From: Gordonia polyisoprenivorans NBRC 16320 = JCM 10675
GTDB taxonomy: Bacteria; Actinomycetota; Actinomycetes; Mycobacteriales; Mycobacteriaceae
Direction of reading: 5' to 3'
DNA: 64,000 nucleotides
Assembly: GCF_000241325.1 (NCBI RefSeq)
Contig: NZ_BAEI01000028.1
Location: forward strand, 1-64,000
Part shown: one piece after another, positions 51,761 to 61,189 of the stretch
How the letters are laid out: each line of letters opens with the position of its first letter
Numbering within the stretch: position 1 is the stretch's first letter
Position numbers and translations under genes: made by a program
The notes under the pieces: generated by a model
Databases searched by the model: none
What the model saw: only the letters and a program-made list of their open reading frames with translations
Told to the model about the DNA's origin: nothing

Positions 51761-52894
51761 TCAGACGGGAGTCAGCCCGATCAGCCGACACAGACGGTCC
51801 TCGTCGATCACGTGCAGTGCCTGGCCGCGCCGTTTGCGTTCCCGCGCGGCAAACAGCTTGCGGCCCTCGTGCGCCCCGAGGCCGCCGTCGATCTGATGGG
51901 CGCGCACGAGGACGGTGGTGTCGTCGCCGACCATCGACTGCACCGCCGCCCCGGATTCCTCGATGAGCGTGGTCAGTTCCTGTTGGGTGCCGGTGCTGAA
52001 CCGGCCGGTGATCACCACGCGGTGTCCGGCCAGTCGTGCCGGCCCGCGTGCCGGACTCATGTCGACCTTGTGGAGATCGGTCAGTGCGCGCAGAGCCTGT
52101 GTGCCGTCGACGTAGCGGGTGCCCTTGGCCGCGGTCGCGTGCCAGATCCAGCACTTGAGATCCTCGGGCGCGTCGAGGTCGCGGATGCGGGAGATGTCGT
52201 CGTTGGTCCAGTCCGCCCCGGTCAACAGGGTGCAGGTGAGCAGGCCGAGCTGGTAGATGTCGAACCACGTCGCCCAGTGGCGGTAATCGTCGACGTCGGC
52301 GGGCATGTACGCCGGCGTGTAGGCGTCCAGCGGTGAATGCCGGGGTGTCAGAGCGTGTTTGGCGATCCCGAAATCGCCGAGAGCCAGCCGGCCGTCGCGC
52401 AGGAAGACGTTGTCGGGCTTGATGTCGCGGTGGGTGACACCGGCCGCGTGCATCACGGCGAGCAGACCGAGCAGGCCGCGGACCTCACGGCGGACCCGTG
52501 CCGGACGCCATCCCGCCCACGCACCATCGGCCACGAGATCGCCGACCGTGCCCTCACGCATCCACTCGGTGACGATGACGTAGCGGGTCGTGCGTCCGGG
52601 CCCGGAACCGAAGGCGAAGGCATCGAGGAGCGCGACCACCTCCCGGCGCCCGGCGAGCAGGTGCCCCATGTGCGCCTCGCCGTGCCAGTCCGCAGCGTTC
52701 GCACACACCTTGACGCAGACCTTGCGGGTCACCCGATCGCTCGATGACGCCAGCCGTGAGGCGCGATAGACATGGCCGAAGCCGCCGCCGTCGAGGAGCC
52801 CGTCGACCCGGTAGCGCAGTCCGGTGTCGCCGACGATGATCTGACCCGCACGGAGCGGCTGACGTGCCCCAGTCACGCCACCACGGTAGGGCAT
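51761..52894 (-). CDS. Ser/Thr protein kinase with C-terminal BRCT domain
   Basis: A 377-residue cytoplasmic Hanks-type kinase. Visible motifs are a Gly-rich loop LLDGGGFGHVYRA (about 33-45), catalytic Lys62 in VCVKVCA, THRDIKPDNVFL with HRD at 155-157, and LGDFGIAKHA. After an alpha-helical stretch, residues about 285-377 form a BRCT-like domain (LAGHRVVITGRFSTGTQQEL, TTLIEESGAAVQSMVGDDTT, HVIDEDRLCRLIGL). There is no transmembrane helix, unlike most actinobacterial STPKs. The pairing with BRCT suggests a role linked to DNA damage or replication. Start chosen at ATG 52894; GTG 52876 is also possible. From 51437 to 51760 no gene is seen. Confidence 0.85.
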   Translation of the reverse strand: MPYRGGVTGARQPLRAGQIIVGDTGLRYRVDGLLDGGGFGHVYRASRLASSSDRVTRKVCVKVCANAADWHGEAHMGHLLAGRREVVALLDAFAFGSGPGRTTRYVIVTEWMREGTVGDLVADGAWAGWRPARVRREVRGLLGLLAVMHAAGVTHRDIKPDNVFLRDGRLALGDFGIAKHALTPRHSPLDAYTPAYMPADVDDYRHWATWFDIYQLGLLTCTLLTGADWTNDDISRIRDLDAPEDLKCWIWHATAAKGTRYVDGTQALRALTDLHKVDMSPARGPARLAGHRVVITGRFSTGTQQELTTLIEESGAAVQSMVGDDTTVLVRAHQIDGGLGAHEGRKLFAARERKRRGQALHVIDEDRLCRLIGLTPV

Positions 52895-53029
52895 GGGTCC
52901 GACGGGCTCTCGCCGTACCGGCAGCACGACACACGCGTCGCCGAGGGTGGCTCGCGCATTCTGTCGGTTTCGTACTGTTTTCCCAAATGCAATCATTCCC
53001 ACGGCAGGAATGCCAAATAATCATCAGGT

Positions 53030-54358
53030 ATGAAGCGAGGAATCAGGAACGGGCCGGTGCGAAAAGCGGTGTGCGTTGTTGTCTGCAGCATTCTCGGCAT
53101 TGCCGGAATGGTGCTCGCCAACGGACCGGCATCGGCCGCCGATTCGACATTCATGGTCAAGTCCGTCCTCAACGGCCAATGCCTCGACAACTCCGACGCC
53201 GCGGCCCGCTCCGGCAACCGGGTACTGCTGTACGAATGCCACGACGGGATCAATCAGCAGTGGACGGTCGGTGCCGACGGCCGGGCCCGCGTGCAGGGCT
53301 TGTGCTTGCAGCCGGTCGGGGCGGTCATCGCCAACGGCCGCAACCTCGAGATCGCGACCTGCTCGACCTCGCCGGCCCAGGTCTGGGGTCAAGGCGCCAA
53401 CGACTCGCTACGCCCCAACTACGGCAACTACTGCCTGACCGCCGCAAACGGCGCCGTCTCGCTGCGGACCTGTGCAGGGACGACGGCACAACGATGGACA
53501 CTGACCTCGGCCGCGGCAACACCCACCACAACCACAACAACGACACCCACGACCACGACACCGACGACCACGACACCCACGACCACGACGAGCACTCCCG
53601 CCGCGGTGACCAGCCCGTCCGGCCAGACGGCACCCACCGCGGACCTCGCCGGCTGGCGCCACATCTTCGCCGACGAATTCACCAAGAACGCGGCACTCGG
53701 CTCGTGGGCCAATTCGTGCGAGCCCGACAAGATCGTCTACACCGGCGCGCAGGGCCAGAAATGGCGCACCTATCCCCAGTGCTATCTCGACACGTATCAG
53801 AAACGCCCCTATCGCCCCGACGCGGTGCTCTCGGTCGACGGTGGCATGCTCGATTTCTTTCTCCGCCAGGTCGACGGAAAACCCGCAGGCGCGAATCCGT
53901 CACCGCTGATCACCGGATCGAGCCAATACCAGACCTACGGGCGCTATTCGGTGCGAATGCGCGTCGACCGACCGGGACTCTCCGAATACTATGTGGCCTT
54001 CCTGCTCTGGCCGCAGTCCGAACAATGGCCCGCCGGCGGTGAATTCGACTTCCCCGAGGGATCCCTCGCGGGCACCGCCAAGGGCTATCACCACTACTCC
54101 GGTCTCGGTTCGTGCGTCAGCTGTCAGGCCGTCGCCACCGACATCGGGGCCACGTTCACCAGCTGGCACACCTACACGATGGAATGGAGTCCCGGCCGCA
54201 TCCGCTACCTGCTCGACAACACCGTCGTCCTCGACACCACCGCCTGGGTGCCCTCGGGCCCGATGCGGTGGCAACTGCAGGCCGAGACCAACGGCAACGG
54301 CACCAGCTCCGGGCACCTGCAGGTCGACTGGGTCTCGGTCTGGGCCTACAACGGCTGA
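53030..54358 (+). CDS. Secreted ricin-type lectin - GH16 glucanase
   Basis: A 442-residue exported protein. The signal peptide (KAVCVVVCSILGIAGMVLAN, GPASAA) is followed by one ricin-B lectin domain (about 40-160; NGQCLDNSDAAA, GINQQWTV, CLQPVG, AQRWTL), a Thr/Pro linker of ACC/ACG codons (about 163-190), and a GH16-type jelly roll. The catalytic ExDxxE is EFDFPE with Glu338, Asp340 and Glu343. It should bind and hydrolyse an extracellular beta-glucan or galactan. The upstream 135 nt is AT-richer than average and probably holds the promoter. Low-complexity linker DNA is prone to length change. Confidence 0.88.
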   Translation: MKRGIRNGPVRKAVCVVVCSILGIAGMVLANGPASAADSTFMVKSVLNGQCLDNSDAAARSGNRVLLYECHDGINQQWTVGADGRARVQGLCLQPVGAVIANGRNLEIATCSTSPAQVWGQGANDSLRPNYGNYCLTAANGAVSLRTCAGTTAQRWTLTSAAATPTTTTTTTPTTTTPTTTTPTTTTSTPAAVTSPSGQTAPTADLAGWRHIFADEFTKNAALGSWANSCEPDKIVYTGAQGQKWRTYPQCYLDTYQKRPYRPDAVLSVDGGMLDFFLRQVDGKPAGANPSPLITGSSQYQTYGRYSVRMRVDRPGLSEYYVAFLLWPQSEQWPAGGEFDFPEGSLAGTAKGYHHYSGLGSCVSCQAVATDIGATFTSWHTYTMEWSPGRIRYLLDNTVVLDTTAWVPSGPMRWQLQAETNGNGTSSGHLQVDWVSVWAYNG

Positions 54359-54364
54359 CGCCGA

Positions 54365-55435
54365 CTACTCGATCTCGATCTCCACCTCGGCCGAGCGAGG
54401 CGTCGCCTGACACGCCAGGAGGTAGCCGTCGTCGATGTCCTCGGGTTCGAGCGCGATGCCGTTCCCGTGATCCACGGTGCCCGAGACCAGCCGGGCGACG
54501 CAGGACCCGCAATCACCCTCCCGACACGAGTAGGGTGCGTCGATCCCCTCCGACAGCATCGCGTCGAGCAGGGGAGTCGTCGTGGCGCAACCGATTTCGG
54601 TGACGCTACCGTCGATGTGGACGGTCAGTGCGCACGGTGCGGAGCCCTCGTCGGCCACCGACAACGTGAAGGGGTCGCCGGTCAACGACACATATCGCTC
54701 GATGTGCAGATCGGTGTGCGGCACCCCCGCCGCAAGCGCTTCGCGCTCCACCAGATCCATGAACGGCGCCGGTCCGCACACGAAGACCTCACCGCCGGCG
54801 ACCTCACCGCGGGCCGCGGCGCAGAGCGGGGCGACGGCGTCGGCGGTCGGTAGCCCGTCGGAGTCCTCCCGCCAATGGTGCACGCGGAGCCGCCCCGGAT
54901 GGCGTGCGACCAGCCGGTCGAGCTCGTCGGCGAAGATGGTCGACGGCCGGTCGCGGTTGGCGTAGAAGAGGGTGACCGGACAGGTGTGCAATTCCAGCGC
55001 CGACCGCAGGATCGACATGACCGGTGTGATGCCACTGCCCGCGGCGAACAACGTCAGCCGGTGGTCCCACGAGTGCGGGGTGAACACCCCCGACGGTGCG
55101 ATGATGTGCAGGACATCGCCCGCGGAGATGTTGTCACACAACCAGTTCGAACCGTAACCGTCGGTGACGCGTTTGATGGTCACGGCCGGGATGTCGTCGA
55201 CCCCGGGTGCGGTGCTCAACGAGTAGCTGCGCGCCACCGAACCGGTCCGGTCGCTGGGGATGCGGATGGTGACGAACTGTCCCGGGCGTTGCTCGATCCC
55301 GTCGGGCAGCCGAAAGCGAATGGTGCGGGCATCGGCGGTCTCGTCGACGACCCCGACCACCTCCACATCGATACCCAGAGTGCGCGAACGCGATTCGACC
55401 GGCGCTCCGCCGGTCCCCGTGGTCGCCGCCGTCAT
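54365..55435 (-). CDS. Ferredoxin-NAD(P)H reductase with C-terminal 2Fe-2S domain (KshB-like)
   Basis: A 356-residue reductase: FAD domain (SVARSYSLSTAPG), nucleotide domain (LTLFAAGSGITPVMSILRSA, VFVCGPAPFMDLVE) and plant-type 2Fe-2S domain (YSCREGDCGSCVARL and a fourth Cys in LLACQATP). It has the layout of KshB/PaaE-type reductases and can pass electrons directly to an oxygenase. It is the last gene of the six-gene operon headed by the P450, which otherwise has no electron donor, so it is probably the P450's reductase. The ATG at 55435 overlaps the TetR stop by 4 nt. Confidence 0.88.
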   Translation of the reverse strand: MTAATTGTGGAPVESRSRTLGIDVEVVGVVDETADARTIRFRLPDGIEQRPGQFVTIRIPSDRTGSVARSYSLSTAPGVDDIPAVTIKRVTDGYGSNWLCDNISAGDVLHIIAPSGVFTPHSWDHRLTLFAAGSGITPVMSILRSALELHTCPVTLFYANRDRPSTIFADELDRLVARHPGRLRVHHWREDSDGLPTADAVAPLCAAARGEVAGGEVFVCGPAPFMDLVEREALAAGVPHTDLHIERYVSLTGDPFTLSVADEGSAPCALTVHIDGSVTEIGCATTTPLLDAMLSEGIDAPYSCREGDCGSCVARLVSGTVDHGNGIALEPEDIDDGYLLACQATPRSAEVEIEIE

Positions 55436-56148
55436 CGGTGCACCTCGCTGCCGGACGCCACGAGTGGCAATGCGCGGTACCACAATTCGCCCAGCGCGCG
55501 ACCGAGATCCTCGATCCGTTCGCGTCGCGGAGCGGTCACCGGCAGGCCGACATGCACGTAGGCCATCTGCTCGGTGGCGCAACCGAGGGTCTCGGCCAGC
55601 AGGTTCTTGTCACAGTGCGCGATGACGCCCTGATCCTCAAGCCGCGTCAGCCACCGCTCGGTGCGCCGGACGAAGTCGCCGCGCAGGTTCAGCCACAACT
55701 GCTGGAATCCCTTGTTCTCGCTCGCGGCGGCCGCCTCACGGAGCAGGCGCAGCATGTGCCGGTTGCGTGAATAGGACTGCAGGTAGGTCGTATTCACCTC
55801 GATGAGTGATTCGAGTTCGCCGTGCGCGTGATCCGGTCGTAGTCGCGCGGCGGCGAGCTCGGTGAGCGACGGCCGCAGAGCTGCGAGGAAGATGTCGTCG
55901 AGGCTGGTGAAGTGTCGGTAGAAGTTTCCCTGCGCGGTGTCGGCGTGGTGGGTGATGTCGGAGATCCTGGTGCGGGTGTACCCGTACTCGGTGAAGCACT
56001 CGACCGCGGCCTTGACCAGCTTGTCCCGGGTCTGTTCGCCACGTCGGTTGGGGCGCTTGGCAATCGACGGCGACTCGTCCATCAGTCCGGCGGCGGTGTA
56101 GACCGCATCGATTCCGTCGGTGCCGGGGTTGCCTGACTCGGATGTCAT
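55432..56148 (-). CDS. TetR family regulator
   Basis: A 238-residue TetR-type repressor. The helix-turn-helix is at about residues 40-85 (RDKLVKAAVECFTEYGYTRT, RISDITHHADTAQGNFYRHF). The C-terminal ligand domain (LIEVNTTYLQSYSRNRHMLR, LREAAAASENKGFQQLWLNL) is unassigned. It lies inside the operon, coupled on both sides by 4-nt overlaps, so it likely regulates its own operon. The inverted repeat TGTGGTT...AACCACA at 61190-61233 between the P450 and the ligase is its probable operator. The fourth-from-bottom placement means repressor and enzymes are made in fixed ratio. Confidence 0.9.
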   Translation of the reverse strand: MTSESGNPGTDGIDAVYTAAGLMDESPSIAKRPNRRGEQTRDKLVKAAVECFTEYGYTRTRISDITHHADTAQGNFYRHFTSLDDIFLAALRPSLTELAAARLRPDHAHGELESLIEVNTTYLQSYSRNRHMLRLLREAAAASENKGFQQLWLNLRGDFVRRTERWLTRLEDQGVIAHCDKNLLAETLGCATEQMAYVHVGLPVTAPRRERIEDLGRALGELWYRALPLVASGSEVHR

Positions 56149-57635
56149 CGGGCTGAGTCCTCCAGGGCGGGTTGCGCGAGCAGCGCGAGCGGATGGTCGG
56201 CGGGCAGCGGATCGGGCAGGAACCCGGCCAACGCGGTCAGGTACTCGTCCTGTCCGTCGCCGGCCGCGAGGGTGTCGCCGTCGTAGATCGTTCCGGTGGT
56301 GCCGTCCACGGTGACGGTGCGACCGTCGAGTTCCGCGCTGAGCCCGGTGCCGCAGCCGACCACGCAGGGCACTCCGATCTCGCGGCAGACGAGGGCGGCG
56401 TGCGAGGTGGTGCCCCCGACCTCGGTGACCACCGCCACGGACTCGAACATCGCCGGAACGTCCACCGGTGAGGTCGACGGACGTACCAGCACCACCGACT
56501 CGCCCTCGGCGGCGGCCGCGCACGCGGCATCGGTGTCGGTGTAGACGGTGCCCGTTGCGGCTCCGGGTCCCGCACCGACCCCCCGCGCGATCGGTTCGCC
56601 CGCCCCGCTGACGGTGGAGTCCTCGAGAAGTGTGCGCACCTGCTCGGCGCTGACCCGTTCGAGTGCCTCGGCCTCGGAGATCGCGCCCTCGCGCACCAGT
56701 TCCACCGCGATCCGCACCGCCGCACGTGCCGACCGTTTGCCCGAACGGCATTGCAGCATGTAGAGACGTCCGGATTCGACGGTGAACTCGATGTCGACGA
56801 GGTCGCGATGTTCCTGCTCGAGGATCTCGGCGATCTCGGCCAGCTGCCGATACAACTCGGGGTCGTGCGCGGCGAACTGCGTGATCGTCTCGGGTGTGCG
56901 CTCGCCGGACACCACGTCCTCGCCCTGTGCGCGAGACAGCCACTCGCCGAACAACTTACGTTCACCGGTGGCCGGGTCGCGGCTGAACACCACGCCGGTT
57001 CCCGAGTGCTCGTCGCGATTGCCGAAGACCATCGCCTGGACGGTCACCGCGGTGCCTCCGCCCGCTCCGAGGCCATGGCGCCGTCGGTAGGCGGCCACGC
57101 GGTCGTTGGTCCACGACCCGAAGACAGCGCCGATCGCCTCCCGCAGCTGGTCGTAGGGATCCGCCGGTGGCAATGCGGCCTTGTCGCCGAGCACGATCTC
57201 GCCGTAACCGGTGCAGAAGCGCTGCCAGGTGTCGTGGGCCCACGCCGGGTCGCCGGTCGCCGCCCCGAGGTCGGTCACCAGCGCTTCGGTCAGGCCGAGA
57301 TTGAGCACGGTGTCCATCATGCCCGGCATGCTCTGGGCGGCTCCGGACCGCACCGACACCAACAGCGGGAAGGGGCCCTGCCCGAAGCGCTTTCCGGTCT
57401 CCCGTTCGAGTTGTTCGAGCGCGGCCAGGGTGTCGCGCCAGACGTCGTCGGGTAGGTGACCGCCGGCGTCGTGATACGTGCCGCACAGCGGGGTCGCCAG
57501 CGCGAAGGCCGGTGGGACCGGGAGGCCGAGCGCCTGCATCCGGTTGACGCTGAAGGCCTTGCCGCCCAGCAGTTCACGGTCGGCGGGAGCCGAACCATCG
57601 AGTGCGAGTACGTGTCGGGTGTGTGTGGTGGTCAT
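56145..57635 (-). CDS. PPDK/PEP-synthase-like phosphotransferase without the PEP-barrel
   Basis: A 496-residue protein. Residues 1 to about 350 are a PPDK-type ATP-grasp domain (LGGKAFSVNRMQALGLPVPP, VSVRSGAAQSMPGMMDTVLN, GVVFSRDPATGERKLFGEWL, VDIEFTVESGRLYMLQCRSG). Residues about 370-475 are the swivelling phosphohistidine domain (VTEVGGTTSHAALVCREIGV, His412). The C-terminal PEP/pyruvate barrel of PPDK is missing. Proteins with just these parts phosphorylate small organic substrates, e.g. cresol by the two-subunit CreHI of Corynebacterium glutamicum, or rifampin by RPH. Here it is coupled to TetR and close to P450, ALDH and SDR genes, so it should activate the operon's substrate. Confidence 0.8.
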   Translation of the reverse strand: MTTTHTRHVLALDGSAPADRELLGGKAFSVNRMQALGLPVPPAFALATPLCGTYHDAGGHLPDDVWRDTLAALEQLERETGKRFGQGPFPLLVSVRSGAAQSMPGMMDTVLNLGLTEALVTDLGAATGDPAWAHDTWQRFCTGYGEIVLGDKAALPPADPYDQLREAIGAVFGSWTNDRVAAYRRRHGLGAGGGTAVTVQAMVFGNRDEHSGTGVVFSRDPATGERKLFGEWLSRAQGEDVVSGERTPETITQFAAHDPELYRQLAEIAEILEQEHRDLVDIEFTVESGRLYMLQCRSGKRSARAAVRIAVELVREGAISEAEALERVSAEQVRTLLEDSTVSGAGEPIARGVGAGPGAATGTVYTDTDAACAAAAEGESVVLVRPSTSPVDVPAMFESVAVVTEVGGTTSHAALVCREIGVPCVVGCGTGLSAELDGRTVTVDGTTGTIYDGDTLAAGDGQDEYLTALAGFLPDPLPADHPLALLAQPALEDSAR

Positions 57636-57661
57636 CGGGGGGATCCTTTGGTCCGGTGCGT

Positions 57662-58534
57662 TCAGACGGGCGAGGAGGAGCGGGAGTCGGTGGCGACGGG
57701 GCGCAGTGGGTTCTCGACGGAGGCCGCACGGATGGCGCTGAGCCCACCGTCGACCGGGATGTCGATGCCGTTGACCCATGAGGCGTCCGGGGAGAGCAGG
57801 AAGTCGATGGCGGCGGCGGTTTCCGCGGCGGTGCCGTGCCGGCCCACCGCGCCGGCCGATCGGCTGATGGCCTCGACTCCCATGGACTGTTCGAAGTCGC
57901 CGAGGATGGGTGTGTCGGTGGGGCCGGGGCTCACCGAGGCGGCGCGGATTCCGCGGGGCTGCAACGCCGCGGAGAGCGCGACGGTCCAGTCCAGCAGTGC
58001 GCGTTTGGAAGTGTCGTAGGCCGCCGAGCCGTCGACTCCGGTCTCCGCGACCCAGCGGTCGATGTCCGCGCGGCTCTCGGCTGCGAGGAGTTCGGTGATG
58101 CGTTCGGGCGGTTGGGTGTTGCGATGCGCGGCGAGTGAGGCGACGTTGACCACTGCCGCACCGGTGGTCATCCGCTCCAGGACGCGCAATGTCAGTGCCC
58201 GGACGCCGAGCGTGTTGACCGCCAAGACGACCGACGCCGGCGCGGTTCCGGGGACCCCGGCGACGTTGGCCAGCGCGTCGATGCGGTCGGGGAGTGCGAC
58301 CGCATCGATCGACCTCGGTTCCGAGAGGTCGCAGTGGACGAATCGCGCTCGCGGGTCCGTGCTCTCGTTCAGATCGAGTGCGATCACCGTGGTCTGTGGA
58401 TCGGCGTCGAGTAGGCGACGCACCAGGGCGGCACCGATACCCGACGCCGCGCCGGTCACCACGATCGTGCGTCCTCCGGGACCGTCCGGGGTGCCCTCCA
58501 CGTGGTCGTTGGAGACATCGAGATGGTCGTTCAT
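57662..58534 (-). CDS. Short-chain dehydrogenase/reductase
   Basis: A 290-residue classical SDR: NAD(P) motif TIVVTGAASGIGAALVRRLL (TGxxxGxG), NVAGVPG, the catalytic Ser in VVNVASLAA, YDTSK (YxxxK) and the SPGPTDTPILGDFEQ tail loop. Its position between the aldehyde dehydrogenase and PPDK-like genes suggests it oxidises the alcohol made by the P450 to an aldehyde. The ATG at 58534 overlaps the aldehyde dehydrogenase stop by 4 nt. A longer frame to 58882 is antisense of that gene's coding strand reading and is not used. Confidence 0.88.
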   Translation of the reverse strand: MNDHLDVSNDHVEGTPDGPGGRTIVVTGAASGIGAALVRRLLDADPQTTVIALDLNESTDPRARFVHCDLSEPRSIDAVALPDRIDALANVAGVPGTAPASVVLAVNTLGVRALTLRVLERMTTGAAVVNVASLAAHRNTQPPERITELLAAESRADIDRWVAETGVDGSAAYDTSKRALLDWTVALSAALQPRGIRAASVSPGPTDTPILGDFEQSMGVEAISRSAGAVGRHGTAAETAAAIDFLLSPDASWVNGIDIPVDGGLSAIRAASVENPLRPVATDSRSSSPV

Positions 58535-59964
58535 GACATCACCGCCTTGATCTCGGTGAACTCGGCCATGCCGACGGCGCCGAGTTCGCGGCCGTAACCG
58601 GAGTTCTTGGTGCCGCCGAAGGGCACCGCCGGGCGTTCGCGGGTGCGCACGCCGTTGATCTTCACCTGGCCGACGTCGAGATGGTCGGCGACCTCGACGG
58701 CGGATTCGGTTCGGGCCGACCAGACCTCGGCCGACAGGCCGTAGTCGGAATCGTTGGCGATGGCGATCGCGTCGGCGAGGTCGTCGTAGTACTGTGTGAC
58801 GAGCACCGGGCCGAAGATCTCCTCGCGGACGGCCCTGGCGTCGGCGGTGAGGTCGGCGAACACCACCGGCGTGACGAAGCACCGTGACCGACCGAGGGTG
58901 GGGTTCTCGCCGGAGCCGGCGACGATGCGCCCGCCGTCGGCACGGGCCGCCTCGATGTGCGCGAGCACCTTCTTGGTGTGCGTGCGGGACGCGAGTGGTC
59001 CGTGGGTGGTCGACGGATCGGCCGGATCGCCCAGCCGGAATGCCGAGATCGCCTCGGCCATGATGGATTCCGCCTCGGTGGCGCGACTCGCCGGCAGCAC
59101 CAGGCGTGTGGTCGCATTGCAGGCCTGCCCGGAATTGACCAGCCCGGAGGCCAGCACCCGGGGCAACACCGCGTCGAGATCGGCGTCGGGAAGGACCACG
59201 GCCGGCGATTTGCCGCCGAGTTCGAGTGTCGCCCGGCGCAGCGAGGCCGCGGCATTGGCGGCCACCGACCGCCCCGCCCGGACACTGCCGGTGAACGACA
59301 CGTGCGCCACCCCCGGGTTGCTCGCGAGCGCGGCCCCGGTGCTCTCACCGGTGCCGTTGACGACGGTCAGCGCGCCGGCGGGAAGCCCGGCGGCGAGCAG
59401 GCATTCGCGCACCAACAGCGCGTCGAACGGTGTGGCCTCCGACGGTTTGAGGACCACGGTGCAGCCGGCCGCGAGTGCCGCCCCGACCTTGGCGATGATC
59501 TGGTGGACGGGCATGTTCCACGGGGTGATCGCGCCGACCACACCGGCCGCGACGCGGTGCAGCCGCGCGCCGTCGATCTGCTCGGTGAACGCGAATGTCT
59601 CGAGAGAGCAGGCGAACTCACGGAGTACCGATGCCGGCATCGATTGCTGCGTGACGCCCGCGAGGCTGATCGGCATGCCCATCTCGCCGGACACGGTGGC
59701 GGCCAGCGAGGCATGGTTCTCGATCAGGTCGGCGGCGCGGCGCAGCACCGCGGCCCGGTCGGCGGCCGGGGTCGCCGACCACCCGGGAAAGGCGTCTGCC
59801 GCCGCGTCCACGGCCTGCGCCACGATTCCCGGCTCGGCGATCCCGGTGGTCCCGATCACGCTGTCGGAGAACGGGTCCACCACATCGACCGTGGCCGAGC
59901 CCGCCACCTCGTCGTGTCCGATGACGGCGGCGGGCGCGTGCCGGGTGCGCACGGTGGCGGTCAT
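58531..59964 (-). CDS. Aldehyde dehydrogenase (NAD+-dependent)
   Basis: A 477-residue ALDH-superfamily enzyme. ITPWNMPVHQIIAKVGAALA (cofactor pocket), LKPSEATPFDA, ELGGKSPAVVLPD with the general-base Glu, GQACNATTR with the catalytic Cys and EEIFGPVLVTQYY are present in order. Full length and catalytically complete. It should turn the pathway aldehyde into an acid that the divergent acyl-CoA ligase can activate. Its ATG overlaps the P450 stop by 4 nt and its stop overlaps the SDR start. Confidence 0.93.
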   Translation of the reverse strand: MTATVRTRHAPAAVIGHDEVAGSATVDVVDPFSDSVIGTTGIAEPGIVAQAVDAAADAFPGWSATPAADRAAVLRRAADLIENHASLAATVSGEMGMPISLAGVTQQSMPASVLREFACSLETFAFTEQIDGARLHRVAAGVVGAITPWNMPVHQIIAKVGAALAAGCTVVLKPSEATPFDALLVRECLLAAGLPAGALTVVNGTGESTGAALASNPGVAHVSFTGSVRAGRSVAANAAASLRRATLELGGKSPAVVLPDADLDAVLPRVLASGLVNSGQACNATTRLVLPASRATEAESIMAEAISAFRLGDPADPSTTHGPLASRTHTKKVLAHIEAARADGGRIVAGSGENPTLGRSRCFVTPVVFADLTADARAVREEIFGPVLVTQYYDDLADAIAIANDSDYGLSAEVWSARTESAVEVADHLDVGQVKINGVRTRERPAVPFGGTKNSGYGRELGAVGMAEFTEIKAVMS

Positions 59965-61160
59965 CGGTGCGCCCGTACCGTCACCGGCAACGACTTGATG
60001 CCGCGGAAGAAGTTGCTCTGCAATCGGTCCGGGCCGTCGAGGACGTCGATCGCCAGGCCGCGCTCGATGACCCGGGTGAAGAACAACTTCGCTTCCAGTT
60101 TGGCCAGATTGGAGCCGAGGCACGCGTGGGCACCCCAACCGAAACCGAGGTGCTCGTTGGGGAAGCGGGTGCCGATGAAGGTGTCCGGGTCGTCGAAGAC
60201 CCGCTCGTCGCGATTGGCCGAGCAGAACCACATCACCACCTTGTCCCCGGCGGCGATGGTTTTGCCGTACATCTCGACGTCGCGGGTTGCGGTGCGGCGC
60301 ATCGAGATCACCGGCGTCACCCAGCGGACCATCTCTTCCACCACGACCCGGATCTTGTTCGGGTTCTCCCGCATGTGATCCCACCATTGCGGATTCTCGG
60401 CGAGCACGTTGACACCACCCGACAACAGATTCCGGGTGGTCTCGTTCCCGGCAACCATCAGGATCAGGTAGTAGGCGTCGAGGTATCCGCGGCTCAGCGG
60501 CACCCCGTCGAGTTCGGCGGCGGTCAGGACGCTGATCAGGTCGTCGGCCGGGCACTCGCGCCGCAGCCGCTCGAGACCACGGAAGTAGTCGAACACTTCG
60601 TCTCGGGCGCGGACGGCGGTTTGCGGCCCCTCGGAGTAGGTGGGGTCCTCACTGGCCATCTGATTGGTCCAGCGCAGCAGGTTCGGGCAATCCTCGAGGG
60701 GTGCGCCGAGCAGGCGCCCGATCATCACCAGTGGCAGTTGCGCGGCCACCGCGGAGACGAAGTCGATGCCGTCGTGGCCCGCGGCGTCGTCGAGGAGTTG
60801 ATCGATGACGGCGGTGATGTCGCCCTCGAGGGCCTTGAGCTTGACCGGCCGGATCTGCGGTGTGACGATTCCGCGGAGTTTCGTGTGCTCCGGCGGGTCG
60901 ACGTGATGGATGCTGCGCGCGCCCTCACCCTCGGCGCGCCGGCTCTGAATCTGGGTTCCGTCGGTCACCGAGAACGTCTCGGCGTCGGCGGCGACGGTCT
61001 TGATGTCGTCATAGCGGGTCACCGACCAGAAGCCCGGACCGTCCGGCTCCTCGTTCCAGTGCAGTGGGTCGTCGTTGCGCAGGCACGCGAAGAGTGCGCC
61101 GTCGGTTCCCGCGGCAAACGGGGTCAGATCCATCAGGTCGATGTGGTCGGCGATGGTCAT
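59961..61160 (-). CDS. Cytochrome P450
   Basis: A 399-residue bacterial P450. The I-helix oxygen motif AGNETTRNLLSGG, the K-helix EEMVR (ExxR) and the heme loop FGWGAHACLGSNLA (340-353, Cys347) are intact, and the HHVDPPEHTKLRGIVTPQI segment is typical of soluble class I bacterial P450s such as CYP125/CYP142-like or terpene P450s. It heads the six-gene operon. Electrons probably come from the 2Fe-2S-containing reductase at 54365, since no separate ferredoxin gene is seen. The substrate may be a phosphorylated compound if the PPDK-like enzyme acts first. Confidence 0.93.
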   Translation of the reverse strand: MTIADHIDLMDLTPFAAGTDGALFACLRNDDPLHWNEEPDGPGFWSVTRYDDIKTVAADAETFSVTDGTQIQSRRAEGEGARSIHHVDPPEHTKLRGIVTPQIRPVKLKALEGDITAVIDQLLDDAAGHDGIDFVSAVAAQLPLVMIGRLLGAPLEDCPNLLRWTNQMASEDPTYSEGPQTAVRARDEVFDYFRGLERLRRECPADDLISVLTAAELDGVPLSRGYLDAYYLILMVAGNETTRNLLSGGVNVLAENPQWWDHMRENPNKIRVVVEEMVRWVTPVISMRRTATRDVEMYGKTIAAGDKVVMWFCSANRDERVFDDPDTFIGTRFPNEHLGFGWGAHACLGSNLAKLEAKLFFTRVIERGLAIDVLDGPDRLQSNFFRGIKSLPVTVRAHR

Positions 61161-61189
61161 CTCATCTCCAGAAGGCTGTGGTTTGCGAC

